The notes under the pieces are model-generated. The model did no database searches. It was not told the DNA's origin and saw nothing but the letters and a program-made list of their open reading frames with translations. From Aquabacterium commune (GTDB lineage Bacteria > Pseudomonadota > Gammaproteobacteria > Burkholderiales > Burkholderiaceae_C): a DNA stretch of 64,000 nucleotides. A program made the position numbers and the translations under genes. Shown one piece after another: positions 1 to 7,867 of the stretch. The stretch is from the NCBI RefSeq assembly GCF_004362855.1, contig NZ_SNXW01000007.1, positions 124,001 to 188,000 on the forward strand. The letters are read 5' to 3'. The number at the start of each line of letters is the position of its first letter. The stretch's first letter is position 1.

Positions 1-189
1 GCATTCCAAAAACCCAATATTGAATATGTGATCCTGGGGTGCATGGGCATGATCACGAGCACCGCCATGCGGTGGATCGAGCGCGGCTTTTCCGACCCGA
101 TCGACACCGTGGTGGACCACACCCATTACGCGTGGATGGGATTGGATGATTGGATGACGCAAATGAATGCCACGTCAGCACCAGGCTGA
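1..189 (+). CDS. C-terminal end of a probable TetR-family regulator (partial)
   Basis: The window opens inside an open frame (frame 1) whose last 62 codons are present before a TGA at 187-189. The visible peptide contains a helical stretch with MRWIERGFSDPID, resembling the last helices of the ligand-binding domain of TetR/AcrR regulators. The DNA-binding half lies outside the window, so this is an inference from the tail only. Base composition is clearly more AT-rich than the genes further right, as is the next 600 bases. The gene ends 21 bases before a strong hairpin. It could equally be the tail of another all-helical protein. Confidence 0.45.
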   Translation, partial: AFQKPNIEYVILGCMGMITSTAMRWIERGFSDPIDTVVDHTHYAWMGLDDWMTQMNATSAPG

Positions 190-209
190 TGTGCTGGGCT
201 GGAAAACCA

Positions 210-249
210 TGAAAAGGCCGTCGCCTGTTGCCAGGAGACGGCCTTTTCA
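210..249. terminator. Bidirectional intrinsic terminator
   Basis: A perfect 13-bp inverted repeat (210-222 with 237-249) encloses a 14-base loop. One arm reads TGAAAAGGCCGTC, so the stem is GC-rich at its core and ends in A/T runs on both strands. It lies between two converging genes, the TetR-like tail on the plus strand and the small peptide gene on the minus strand, and can stop transcription from both sides. Confidence 0.85.
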
Positions 250-301
250 CATGTGACCGTGGTCGGCCGTGGCTGACGGGCAGCCTGGGCCGACAGACCG
301 G

Positions 302-487
302 TCAGGGCGCCTTGGGGAAGCCCAGCAACACGGCGAACGTGTTGTACAGGGGGCGACCGTAGGTGTTCCACTCGTTCTTGTGGATGGCGTCGATCAGGGC
401 GATGCCGGTGGGCTTGAACAGACCCAGTTCGGGGTCCAGGGCGCCGCCGCTGACTTGCTTGATTTCTTGCGTGTTCAGAATTTTCAT
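302..487 (-). CDS. Double-glycine leader peptide, putative bacteriocin (microcin-like) precursor
   Basis: Encodes 61 residues. The first 15, MKILNTQEIKQVSGG, match the double-glycine leaders of class II microcins and class II bacteriocins: hydrophobic residues at -12, -7 and -4 and a GG cleavage site. Cleavage after G15 would release a 46-residue, cysteine-free peptide starting ALDPELG and ending GFPKAP. It holds two hydrophobic, potentially helical stretches (around GIALIDAIH and YNTFAVLLGF) and only a few charges. This ATG was chosen because it places the leader at the N-terminus; the frame is open far upstream but encodes nothing leader-like. The ribosome site is weak (a GGA about 8 bases upstream). 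A C39-peptidase exporter, adaptor and channel start 250 bases away on the opposite strand, the expected processing machinery. Antibacterial activity is inferred; a secreted signal peptide is the main alternative. Confidence 0.72.
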   Translation of the reverse strand: MKILNTQEIKQVSGGALDPELGLFKPTGIALIDAIHKNEWNTYGRPLYNTFAVLLGFPKAP

Positions 488-739
488 GGTTTTGATCCAG
501 TGACAGGTTGATGCGCGGGTTTTGATTAACCCACCATTGAATTTTATTATCGCGCGCCGTTCATCGAAACGGGAATAACCCACAGAATTCAAATCATCAT
601 TCATCTCAGAATGACAGATAGAACAAAACCCCCTGAAAAGGTTAACCAACGGGTTATCACCCCATTTGAATGCGGGGCTCCAAACCCAAATCGTCGCCAT
701 TACCTCCCCGCACAAGCAAGCAAACGAAGCCAGGCTCTC
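488..739. promoter_or_regulatory. Divergent promoter region between peptide gene and exporter operon
   Basis: About 250 bases without a convincing gene, noticeably more AT-rich than the window average, between the minus-strand peptide and the plus-strand exporter genes. On the minus strand a GATAAT hexamer about 70 bases before the peptide start could be a -10 box, with no clear -35. On the plus strand an 8-bp palindrome, GGTTAACC, lies near 640-650. Both promoters must lie here, but neither can be placed with certainty. Confidence 0.4.
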
Positions 740-2320
740 ATGCACCGCGAAACAAATGGCGACAATGAGGGCAGATATTCCGCGACCGCCCCAACCGCCC
801 CTGGCCGACGTCTTGTGCCCCTCGCGCCCCACCCCAGCAGCATCGGCTTGCAGCTTCACGTGTGTGCCGCCGTGATCGTCACCGCGGCGTGCTGGCACAG
901 CGCGCATGCCCTGACCCTGAGCCAGCACCTGAGCTGGCCATCGGCGCCCACCCGCACCTCGCCCGCCACGGCTGAGGTCATGGCGTCCATCGGAGTCCCC
1001 AGCACCCCGCCCACCGCAGCGTCATCACAAGCGGCCACGACATGGGCGGCCCTGCTCGGCGGGCTGGACCAGGCGCCGGGCGTCAAGGAAGCCAAAGCCC
1101 GCGCCGAGGCCAGCCAGGCGATCAGCGAACAAAGCCAGGCCCGGGCGTGGCTGCCCCGGGTGGACGCCAGCGTGCGCACCGACGAGCAACGCCAGCGCTA
1201 CAACGGCCTGGCCACCCGCACCCCCAGTTCGGCCAGCACGCTGCAGGCCACCTTGCCGCTGTGGCGACCGGCAGACCGCGCCAACGCGCGCGCCGATGAC
1301 GCCGTCGCCGAGCAGGCGCAATGGCAAGCCAGCCTGCGCAGGCAATCGCTGGCGCGGGAACTGAGCCAGAGCTACCTGTCGGCTGTGGAAGCCGCCGAGC
1401 AAACCCGCCTGACCCGCGCATACCTGGCCGCCCTGGAGCAGCAAGCGCGCGCACACCAGAAAAGGCTGCAGGCCGGCCTGGGCACGGTGCTGGACGCCCT
1501 GGAGACGCGCGCGCGCCAGGAGCAGGCGCTGGCCCAATCAGAGCAGCTGTTGTCCCGCCTGTGCTCCCTGACGCTGACCTTGAACCGCCTCAGCGGCATG
1601 CCCGCGGCCCCGCCCGATGGCCTGAACCCGCACAGCCCTGAGGACCCCGACGTGACGTTGCCGCCTTTGCAGGACGCCACCGCGCAAGCGCTGTCCAGCC
1701 ATCCCGAGGTTCTGGACGCCCGAGCCGGCGTGCGCGGCAGCCTGGAAACCATCCGCGCGCGCGATGCCGAGCGCTGGCAACCCACGCTGGATGCCACTGC
1801 CGGACACAGCCGCACCCGCCAGACGCAACGCTTCGAGGGGCAGAGCGACCGCCAGGACATCCGCACCGAGGCCGTCGGGCTGGTGCTGAACTGGCCCCTG
1901 TTCAGCTCGGGGTTTCAACAAGCGCGCCAGCGCGAGGCCGCCGCTTTGCTCAGTGCCGCGCAGGCCCGTCTTGACGATGCCGAAGCGCGCGTGGCCACCG
2001 AGCTGCAGGATGCCTACCAGCGCCACGAGCAAGCACGGCGCCAGCAAGCCCGCCAGGAGGCCGTCGTGGCGAGCACACAGGCCACCCTGGACGCCGTGCA
2101 GAAGGCCTGGCTGGCGGGGCTGCGCGGCACCACCGAGCTGCTGGACGCCCAGCAACGCCTGCACAACGCGCGCATGGCCCACGCCAGCGCCCGGGTGGCC
2201 ACCTTGCAGGCCGGCAGCGACGCCCTGGCCCTGCTGGGCCTGCTCGACGCCACGCACATCGCCCCGTGGCTCGGCCTGTTCGACGCGGCATCCACCTCCT
2301 TCGCCCCCTCGTCACCATGA
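740..2320 (+). CDS. TolC-family outer membrane channel of a type I exporter
   Basis: Outer membrane efflux protein that would form the exit duct for the adaptor and ABC exporter encoded just downstream. Long Ala/Gln/Arg-rich amphipathic helices occupy most of the protein and fall into two similar halves, as in the TolC fold; conserved-looking stretches include LNRLSGM and TTELLDAQQRLHNAR. A hydrophobic signal-like stretch (LHVCAAVIVTAACW) ends in AHA. The start is uncertain. ATG at 740 has an AGG a few bases upstream and gives 526 residues but leaves the signal about 40 residues in. A GTG at 815 would give an ordinary 32-residue signal peptide but has no ribosome site. The frame also opens at 611. 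The stop overlaps the next start as ATGA, indicating translational coupling. Confidence 0.82.
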   Translation: MHRETNGDNEGRYSATAPTAPGRRLVPLAPHPSSIGLQLHVCAAVIVTAACWHSAHALTLSQHLSWPSAPTRTSPATAEVMASIGVPSTPPTAASSQAATTWAALLGGLDQAPGVKEAKARAEASQAISEQSQARAWLPRVDASVRTDEQRQRYNGLATRTPSSASTLQATLPLWRPADRANARADDAVAEQAQWQASLRRQSLARELSQSYLSAVEAAEQTRLTRAYLAALEQQARAHQKRLQAGLGTVLDALETRARQEQALAQSEQLLSRLCSLTLTLNRLSGMPAAPPDGLNPHSPEDPDVTLPPLQDATAQALSSHPEVLDARAGVRGSLETIRARDAERWQPTLDATAGHSRTRQTQRFEGQSDRQDIRTEAVGLVLNWPLFSSGFQQARQREAAALLSAAQARLDDAEARVATELQDAYQRHEQARRQQARQEAVVASTQATLDAVQKAWLAGLRGTTELLDAQQRLHNARMAHASARVATLQAGSDALALLGLLDATHIAPWLGLFDAASTSFAPSSP

Positions 2321-3576
2321 GCACCCCACCCGACGACACCCCCCTTTTCCGGCCCGAGGTGCTGCACGCCCGCAGCCATACCTCGGACGGCGCACCGCTG
2401 CACATCCAGCCCGTGGGCGGTGGCGCGCTCACGCTGTTCGCCGCGGCGCTGTGCCTGATCGTGGTGCTGGTGCTGGCCTTCGGGCAGCACACCAAGAAGG
2501 AGCGCGTGCAAGGCAGCCTGCAGCCGCGCAACGGCGTGGCCCAGGTCGCCCCCGGCGACACCGCCGTGCTGCAGCGCCTGCGGGTGCAGGAGGGCCAGCG
2601 CGTGCAGGCCGGCGAGGTGCTTGCCGAGCTGCGCCAGGACCGCTTCACCGACGGCGGCAGCGCCTCCGGGCAGATCGAGTCGAGCCTGCAAGGCCAGCGC
2701 GAGCGCATCGCCGACCAATCGGAAGGCCAGGCCCAGGCCCTGCGCGCCCAGCTCGACGCCCTGAACCAGCGCGTCCTGCGCCACCAGCAAGACGCCCAGT
2801 CGCTGCAGACCGACATCGCGCTGCAACAGGAACAGATGGCCTCGGTGCGCAAGCTGCTCGACCAGATGACCCCGCTGCTGGAAGAGCGCATCGTCTCGCA
2901 GGTGCAGTACGAGCAACAGCGCCAGGCCCTGCTGGACCACACCGCGCGCCTGCAAGGTCTGCAGCGCCAGCTGGGCTCGGCGCGCAGCGAGCTGACCCAG
3001 GCCCGCCAGGAACAATCGCGCCTGCAGGCCGAGCACCGCGTCAGCCAGGCCAGCCTGGAGCGCGACCGCCTGTCGCTGCAGCGCGAGTCGGTGCAGCAGC
3101 GCAGCCAGCAGCTGGCCTGGCTCAAAGCCCCCGTCAGCGGCACCGTGACCGGGCTGCAAGCCGGCGTCGGCCAGGCGGTGGCCGCAGGCGCGCCGGTGCT
3201 GAGCATCGTGCCCGACGACTCACCGCTCGAAGCCGTGCTGCACGTGCCCAGCACCGCCATGGGCTTCATCCGCGCCGGCCAGGTCGTGCGCATCGCCTAC
3301 GACGCCTTCCCCTACCAGCGCTTCGGCCAGCACCGGGGCGTGGTGCGCTCGGTGTCGCAGTCCGATGTGCCGCCGCCACCCGGCGCGGCCGAACGGGGCG
3401 ACCGCCGCGCCGTCTTCCAAGTGCGCGTGACGCTGGAGCGCAGCAGTGTGCGCGCCTACGACACCGACATCGCCCTGCGCCCGGGCCACACGCTGAGCGC
3501 CGACATCGAGCTCGACCGCCGCTCGCTGCTGCGCTGGATGCTCGACCCGCTGTTCGCCTTCAGTGGCCGCCTCTGA
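2317..3576 (+). CDS. HlyD/CvaA-type membrane fusion protein
   Basis: Periplasmic adaptor joining the inner-membrane exporter to the outer-membrane channel. The 419-residue product has a short cytoplasmic N-terminus, one transmembrane helix at about residues 37-56 and a lipoyl/biotinyl half-motif (VAPGDTAVLQRLRVQEGQ). A long Gln-rich coiled coil spans roughly residues 110-270. The second lipoyl half (LKAPVSGTVTGLQAGVGQ) and a beta-barrel C-terminal domain follow. The layout matches the CvaA adaptor of colicin V export. The ATG overlaps the stop of the channel gene (ATGA) and the stop lies 12 bases before the ABC gene, so the three are one operon. Confidence 0.9.
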   Translation: MSTPPDDTPLFRPEVLHARSHTSDGAPLHIQPVGGGALTLFAAALCLIVVLVLAFGQHTKKERVQGSLQPRNGVAQVAPGDTAVLQRLRVQEGQRVQAGEVLAELRQDRFTDGGSASGQIESSLQGQRERIADQSEGQAQALRAQLDALNQRVLRHQQDAQSLQTDIALQQEQMASVRKLLDQMTPLLEERIVSQVQYEQQRQALLDHTARLQGLQRQLGSARSELTQARQEQSRLQAEHRVSQASLERDRLSLQRESVQQRSQQLAWLKAPVSGTVTGLQAGVGQAVAAGAPVLSIVPDDSPLEAVLHVPSTAMGFIRAGQVVRIAYDAFPYQRFGQHRGVVRSVSQSDVPPPPGAAERGDRRAVFQVRVTLERSSVRAYDTDIALRPGHTLSADIELDRRSLLRWMLDPLFAFSGRL

Positions 3577-3588
3577 CCCCCGACCGCC

Positions 3589-5790
3589 ATGGCCGCCACC
3601 TCTGCCTCATCGCCCAACACCTTCAGCCCCTTCACGCTGTGGCCGCGCCAGCGCGTGCCCCTGGTCCTGCAGTCCGAAGCCGCCGAGTGCGGGCTGGCCT
3701 GCCTGGCCATGGTCGCTGGCGCCCACGGGCTCGACACCGACCTGCCCAGCCTGCGCCAGCGCTTCGAGCTGTCGTCGCGCGGGGCGACGCTGGCCCAGCT
3801 CATGGACATCGCCGAGCAGATGGGCCTGTCCAACCGCGCGGTGCGCCTGGAGCTGCAAGAGCTGCCCGAGCTGCGCACGCCCTGCCTGCTGCACTGGGAC
3901 CTCAACCACTTCGTGGTGCTGGTGCAGGCCGACGCGCGGCACATCACCGTGCACGACCCGGCCCTGGGCGAGCGCAAGCTGACGCTCAAGGAGGCCAGCC
4001 CGCACTTCACTGGCGTGGCGCTGGAGCTGGCGCCCGCACCGGGCTTTCGGCCGCGCAAAGAGCGCAGCGACTGGAAGCTGCGTTCGCTCTTCAAGGGCCA
4101 GCCCGGCCTGTGGCGGGCCTTCTCTCAGATGGCCGTGCTCTCGCTGGTGCTGGAGGTCTTTGCCATCCTCATGCCGATGCTGAGCCAGTGGGTGATCGAC
4201 GACGTCATCGTCAGCCGTGACACGCCGCTGCTGGCGGTGCTGGCGACCTCGCTGGGCCTGCTGGCACTGATGTCGCTGCTGACGCGGCTGATGCGCAGCT
4301 GGGTCGTGCTGGGCACCAGCCTGAGCTGGAAGCTCAACAGCAGCACGCAGGTCTTTCGCCACCTCATCCGCCTGCCGCTGTCCTACTTCGACAAGCGCCA
4401 CACGGGCGACGTCATGTCGCGTTTCGCATCGGTCGACACCATCCAGGACACGCTCACGCGCGAGCTGGTCGAAGCCGTGCTCGACGGCATGGTCAGCCTG
4501 GTCACGCTGGGCCTGATGTTCGCCTACAGCCCGAAGCTGGCGGCCATCGTCATGGGCGTGGCCACGCTGTACCTGCTGGTGCGGCTGGCCGTGTTCGGGC
4601 CCTTCCGGCGGGCCTCGGAAGAGCTCATCGTGCGCGAGGCGCAGGCGCAGACCTTCCTGATGGAGACGCTGCGCGGCATGAACGCCATCAAGTTCTTCTC
4701 GCGACCCGGCTGGCGCGTGGCAGGCTGGATGAACCAGCAGGCCAGCATGGTCAACGCGCGCGTCAAGCAAGAGCGCATCAACCTGCTGCACCAGGGCGTC
4801 AACGGCGTGATTGGCGCCATCGAGCAGGCGCTGGTGCTTTACCTGGCCGCGCAGATGATCATCGCCGAGCAGTTCTCCATCGGCATGCTGGTGGCCTTCA
4901 TGGCCTACAAGGGGCAGTTCCTGCAGCGCGCCAACGACCTCATCGAGCGCGTCATCAGCCTGCGCCTGCTGCGCCTGCAGGGCGACCGGCTGGCCGACAT
5001 CGTGCTCACGCCGACCGAGCCCGCCTCGCCCGCTCAGGCGGGGCACCGGGCGGGTCTGCAGGCGGCAGATCCCACGCCCATGACCCTGAGCCTGCGTGAC
5101 GTCGTCTTCCGCTACGCGCGCGACGAGGCCCCTGTGCTCGACCACGTCAGCCTGACCCTGCACACCGGGCAGGCGCTGGCCGTGCTCGGCCCCTCAGGCT
5201 GTGGCAAGTCCACGCTGATGAAGATCCTGTGCGGCCAGGTCACGCCCGAGGCGGGCGAGGTGCTGCTCAACGGCGTGCCCATGGCCTCGCTGGGCGCCGA
5301 AGCCTTCCGCTCGGTGCTGGGCACCGTCTTCCAGGACGACCAGCTGTTCTCGTGCAGCATCCACGACAACATCGCCATGAACGACGCCGAGGCGAGTGCC
5401 GAGAAGGTCGAAGCCGCGGCCGCCCTGGCCTGCGTGCACGAGGACATCGCACGCATGCCCATGGGCTACCAGACGCTGGTGGGCAGCATGGGCGCGACGC
5501 TCTCGGGCGGGCAAAAGCAGCGCATCCTGCTGGCGCGCGCGCTCTACAAGCGGCCGCGCTTCCTGCTGCTGGACGAGTACACCAGCCACCTGGACTTCGC
5601 CACCGAAAAACGCGTGCAGGACGCCATCAACGCCCTGGGTTGCGGGCGCTTCATCATCACGCACCGCGAACATTCGCTGCGCGAGGGCGACGAGGTTCGC
5701 GTGCTGTCGCAGGGGCAGCTGGTCGATCCACAGCACCTGGCAGGGCCCGAGAATGCGCCGCACGCCCCTCAGACGCCGCCACAGGGTTGA
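3589..5790 (+). CDS. Peptidase-containing ABC exporter (C39 peptidase, CvaB-like)
   Basis: A 733-residue bifunctional exporter that cuts the double-glycine leader and pumps the peptide out. The N-terminal C39 domain is intact: oxyanion Gln28, catalytic Cys34 (AAECGLACLA), His107 (LNHFVVL) and Asp123 (VHDP). A membrane domain with about six helices covers residues 175-450. The nucleotide-binding domain follows, with Walker A GPSGCGKST (about 534-542), signature LSGGQKQR (about 638), Walker B LLLDEY (about 659) and the switch His in ITHRE (about 689). Domain order and length match CvaB and other bacteriocin exporters. It ends one base before the stop of a convergent hydrolase gene. The only double-glycine peptide visible nearby is the one at 302-487. 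Confidence 0.95.
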   Translation: MAATSASSPNTFSPFTLWPRQRVPLVLQSEAAECGLACLAMVAGAHGLDTDLPSLRQRFELSSRGATLAQLMDIAEQMGLSNRAVRLELQELPELRTPCLLHWDLNHFVVLVQADARHITVHDPALGERKLTLKEASPHFTGVALELAPAPGFRPRKERSDWKLRSLFKGQPGLWRAFSQMAVLSLVLEVFAILMPMLSQWVIDDVIVSRDTPLLAVLATSLGLLALMSLLTRLMRSWVVLGTSLSWKLNSSTQVFRHLIRLPLSYFDKRHTGDVMSRFASVDTIQDTLTRELVEAVLDGMVSLVTLGLMFAYSPKLAAIVMGVATLYLLVRLAVFGPFRRASEELIVREAQAQTFLMETLRGMNAIKFFSRPGWRVAGWMNQQASMVNARVKQERINLLHQGVNGVIGAIEQALVLYLAAQMIIAEQFSIGMLVAFMAYKGQFLQRANDLIERVISLRLLRLQGDRLADIVLTPTEPASPAQAGHRAGLQAADPTPMTLSLRDVVFRYARDEAPVLDHVSLTLHTGQALAVLGPSGCGKSTLMKILCGQVTPEAGEVLLNGVPMASLGAEAFRSVLGTVFQDDQLFSCSIHDNIAMNDAEASAEKVEAAAALACVHEDIARMPMGYQTLVGSMGATLSGGQKQRILLARALYKRPRFLLLDEYTSHLDFATEKRVQDAINALGCGRFIITHREHSLREGDEVRVLSQGQLVDPQHLAGPENAPHAPQTPPQG

Positions 5791-5791
5791 A

Positions 5792-6775
5792 TCACACGGC
5801 CCAGTGCCGCTTCATGAACTCGGCCTGTCGCGCCAACGCCTGCACCGAACTGGGCAGCATGCTGGCGTGCGCCTGGAAAACGTGCCAGCGCTTCATGTAG
5901 ATCTCCAGCTCGGCGACCCGACCCGCGGCGGTGGCGCGCTCGACCACCCACACGGCGTTGTCGAACAGCACCTCGTCGTCGCCCACCTGCGTGAGCGAGG
6001 GCGGCAGCTGGGACAGGTCCTGCGCCATCGGATTGGCCAGCGGGTGGTCGGCAGGCACCTTCATCGCGCGCTCGACGTCATCGGCCCAGGCCAGGCGGAT
6101 CATGGGGTCGCGGGACACGCGCTCGTAGGCGGTCGTGTCGGGCAAAGGGTGCAGGCTGAGCGCGGGCGACATCATCACCAGCGACGCCGGCGCGGGCAGA
6201 CCTTGCTTGACCGCGGCAATCGCCGTCATGAAGGTCAGGTTGCCACCGGCGGAATCCCCGGCAATGCTGATGCGGTCGGCCGTGTAGCCTTCTTGCAGCA
6301 ACTGCTTGTAGCACTGCACGCAGTCGTCGAGCTGCGCCGGGAAGGGCGATTCGGGCGCCAGGCGGTAGTGCGGCACCAGCACCTGGGCACCGGTCAGCGC
6401 CGACAAGGCCCGGGTGATGCTGCGGTGGGTGCGCGGGCTGCCGGCCACGAAGGCGCCACCGTGCAAGTACAAGATGGCATGGCGCGGCTGGCCCTTGGCG
6501 GCCTTGGGCACGACGCGGTCCACCTCGATGCTGCCGACGCGGTCCACGCGAACATTCGCACGCCCGTCCTGCGGCATCAGGGAGGAGCCCAGCGCCAGCG
6601 ACATGCGCTGCACCGCGAAGGGCCAGGGCGGCCCCAGGAAGGGCTTGAGCGTGACCTTCAGCGCCACGCGCAGGATGGCCGCCACGATGGACTCCTGCAG
6701 CCCGGTGGGCGGCTGGTAGCGGCGGATCACGGGCTGGGCCGAGGCGGTGGCAGGCGTCTTTGGAACGGCGGACAT
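5792..6775 (-). CDS. Alpha/beta hydrolase, hormone-sensitive-lipase (HSL) type esterase
   Basis: Carboxylesterase of the HSL family, 327 residues, probably cytoplasmic as no signal peptide is seen. The oxyanion-hole motif YLHGGAFVAGSP, the nucleophile elbow GDSAGGN (catalytic Ser), the acid region VGDDEVLFDNA and the C-terminal His in WHVFQAH form a complete triad. The start at 6775 was chosen because GAGGAG lies 6 bases upstream. An SDR dehydrogenase gene follows upstream in the same direction with a gap of about 54 bases, and a divergent TetR gene beyond it suggests a small inducible catabolic unit. The natural substrate is not evident; related enzymes cleave short-chain acyl esters. Confidence 0.88.
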   Translation of the reverse strand: MSAVPKTPATASAQPVIRRYQPPTGLQESIVAAILRVALKVTLKPFLGPPWPFAVQRMSLALGSSLMPQDGRANVRVDRVGSIEVDRVVPKAAKGQPRHAILYLHGGAFVAGSPRTHRSITRALSALTGAQVLVPHYRLAPESPFPAQLDDCVQCYKQLLQEGYTADRISIAGDSAGGNLTFMTAIAAVKQGLPAPASLVMMSPALSLHPLPDTTAYERVSRDPMIRLAWADDVERAMKVPADHPLANPMAQDLSQLPPSLTQVGDDEVLFDNAVWVVERATAAGRVAELEIYMKRWHVFQAHASMLPSSVQALARQAEFMKRHWAV

Positions 6776-6829
6776 GGGCATCTCCTCAGGGGACTGCAAA
6801 GCGGAGCGTGGACGCGAGCCAGGCCGGGC

Positions 6830-7672
6830 TCAGCCCAGCATGCCCTTCTTGGCGAACAGGGTGATCAGCGGCTGGTACCAGGAGCCCAGCACGCGCACGA
6901 GCTTGTCGAGGAACTTGGCGTCCAGGCCGACCAGCACGCGGCGCTGGTTGCCCGCCACAGCGCGCAGGATCTGCAGCGCGGCGCTCTCGGCGGTGGTGGC
7001 ATTGAGCAGCTTGTCGAACTTGGCGCGGGCCTCTTCGACCTTGCCACCGGTGGCCTTGTGCATGCTCTCGTCCATCTTGGCGGTGCGCGCGATGTTGGTG
7101 CGGATGCCGCCCGGGTGCACACAAGTCGCGCTCACACCGCACTTGGCCATGTCGAGTTCCTGGCGCAGCGCTTCGGTGAAGCCGCGCACGGCGAACTTGC
7201 TGGCGTTGTACGTGCCCTGCGTGGGCACGGACAACAGACCGAACAGGCTGGAGGTGTTGACGATGTGGCCCTCCCCGGCCTTCTTCAGGTGCGGCAGGAA
7301 GGCTTGCGTGCCCCAGACCACGCCCCAGAAATTGATGCCCATGATCCACTCGAAGTCCGAGGGCTTGACGGTTTCCACGAAGGCACCGAGAGCCACACCG
7401 GCGTTGTTGAAGATCAGGTTGACCTTGCCGTGGTCACGGGCGGTCTGGTCGGCCCAGGCCACCATGGCCTCGCGGTCGGCCACATTGACTTTGGCGGTGG
7501 TCACTTTCACGCCCAGCTTGCTGGCCATGGCGGCCGTCTCGGCCAGGCCCTTCTCGTTGACATCGCTCAGCGAGAGGTGGCAACCGCGGCGCGCCAACTC
7601 CAGTGCCAGGGTGCGGCCCATGCCGGATGCAGCACCGGTGATGGCCGCGACTTTGTTCTTGAACTCTTTCAT
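6830..7672 (-). CDS. Short-chain dehydrogenase/reductase (SDR)
   Basis: NAD(P)-dependent oxidoreductase of the classical SDR family, 280 residues. The cofactor loop TGAASGMG is at residues 12-19, the NNAG motif at 89-92, and the catalytic Ser (141-142) with YNASK (Tyr155, Lys159) are all present. The start at 7672 has AGGAAAG just upstream. The C-terminal region after about residue 190 resembles family members acting on lipophilic alcohols or ketones, but the substrate cannot be read from sequence. It is the first gene of a two-gene leftward unit with the HSL esterase; the ester product could pass to this enzyme, which is inference only. The divergent TetR gene is the likely regulator. Confidence 0.9.
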   Translation of the reverse strand: MKEFKNKVAAITGAASGMGRTLALELARRGCHLSLSDVNEKGLAETAAMASKLGVKVTTAKVNVADREAMVAWADQTARDHGKVNLIFNNAGVALGAFVETVKPSDFEWIMGINFWGVVWGTQAFLPHLKKAGEGHIVNTSSLFGLLSVPTQGTYNASKFAVRGFTEALRQELDMAKCGVSATCVHPGGIRTNIARTAKMDESMHKATGGKVEEARAKFDKLLNATTAESAALQILRAVAGNQRRVLVGLDAKFLDKLVRVLGSWYQPLITLFAKKGMLG

Positions 7673-7835
7673 GTCTTTCCTCGGTAGGCACTCACAAGGT
7701 CGCCACGGCAGGTGGCCCCAAAAGGCCGCAGGGATGCGAAAATCCCAGGTTGGACACACCGAGTGCCGATCCACCACACCGTTCCACGGACCGTCGCATG
7801 GCTGCACGCACACAATGCACGCAGATTTTGACAAC

Positions 7836-7867
7836 GGTCAATTTCAAAATGGTATTTGACAATGACC
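7836..7867. promoter_or_regulatory. Putative TetR operator overlapping the regulator start codon
   Basis: A 32-bp imperfect palindrome with outer arms GGTCA and TGACC and inner arms TCAAA and TTTGA. It contains the ATG of the TetR gene (7862). A second short inverted repeat, TTGAC-N4-GTCAA (7828-7841), overlaps its left end, and the element TTTGACAA recurs 28 bp apart (7827 and 7855). The position between divergent SDR and TetR genes is typical for an autoregulatory operator controlling both. Binding is inferred. Confidence 0.5.

Noticed and set aside
611-739. Upstream extension of the TolC-like gene to an ATG at 611
   Set aside because: It would put the signal sequence about 80 residues from the N-terminus, has no ribosome site, and lies in an AT-rich region better explained as promoter.
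666-875. Small plus-strand frame (69 codons) that might be an immunity protein
   Set aside because: No ribosome site, no hydrophobic segments and it overlaps the channel gene; composition is Pro/Ser-rich and not immunity-like.
302-928. Long version of the peptide gene starting at 928 on the minus strand
   Set aside because: The extra 147 codons overlap the divergent channel gene and show no conserved features; the double-glycine leader only makes sense at the N-terminus.
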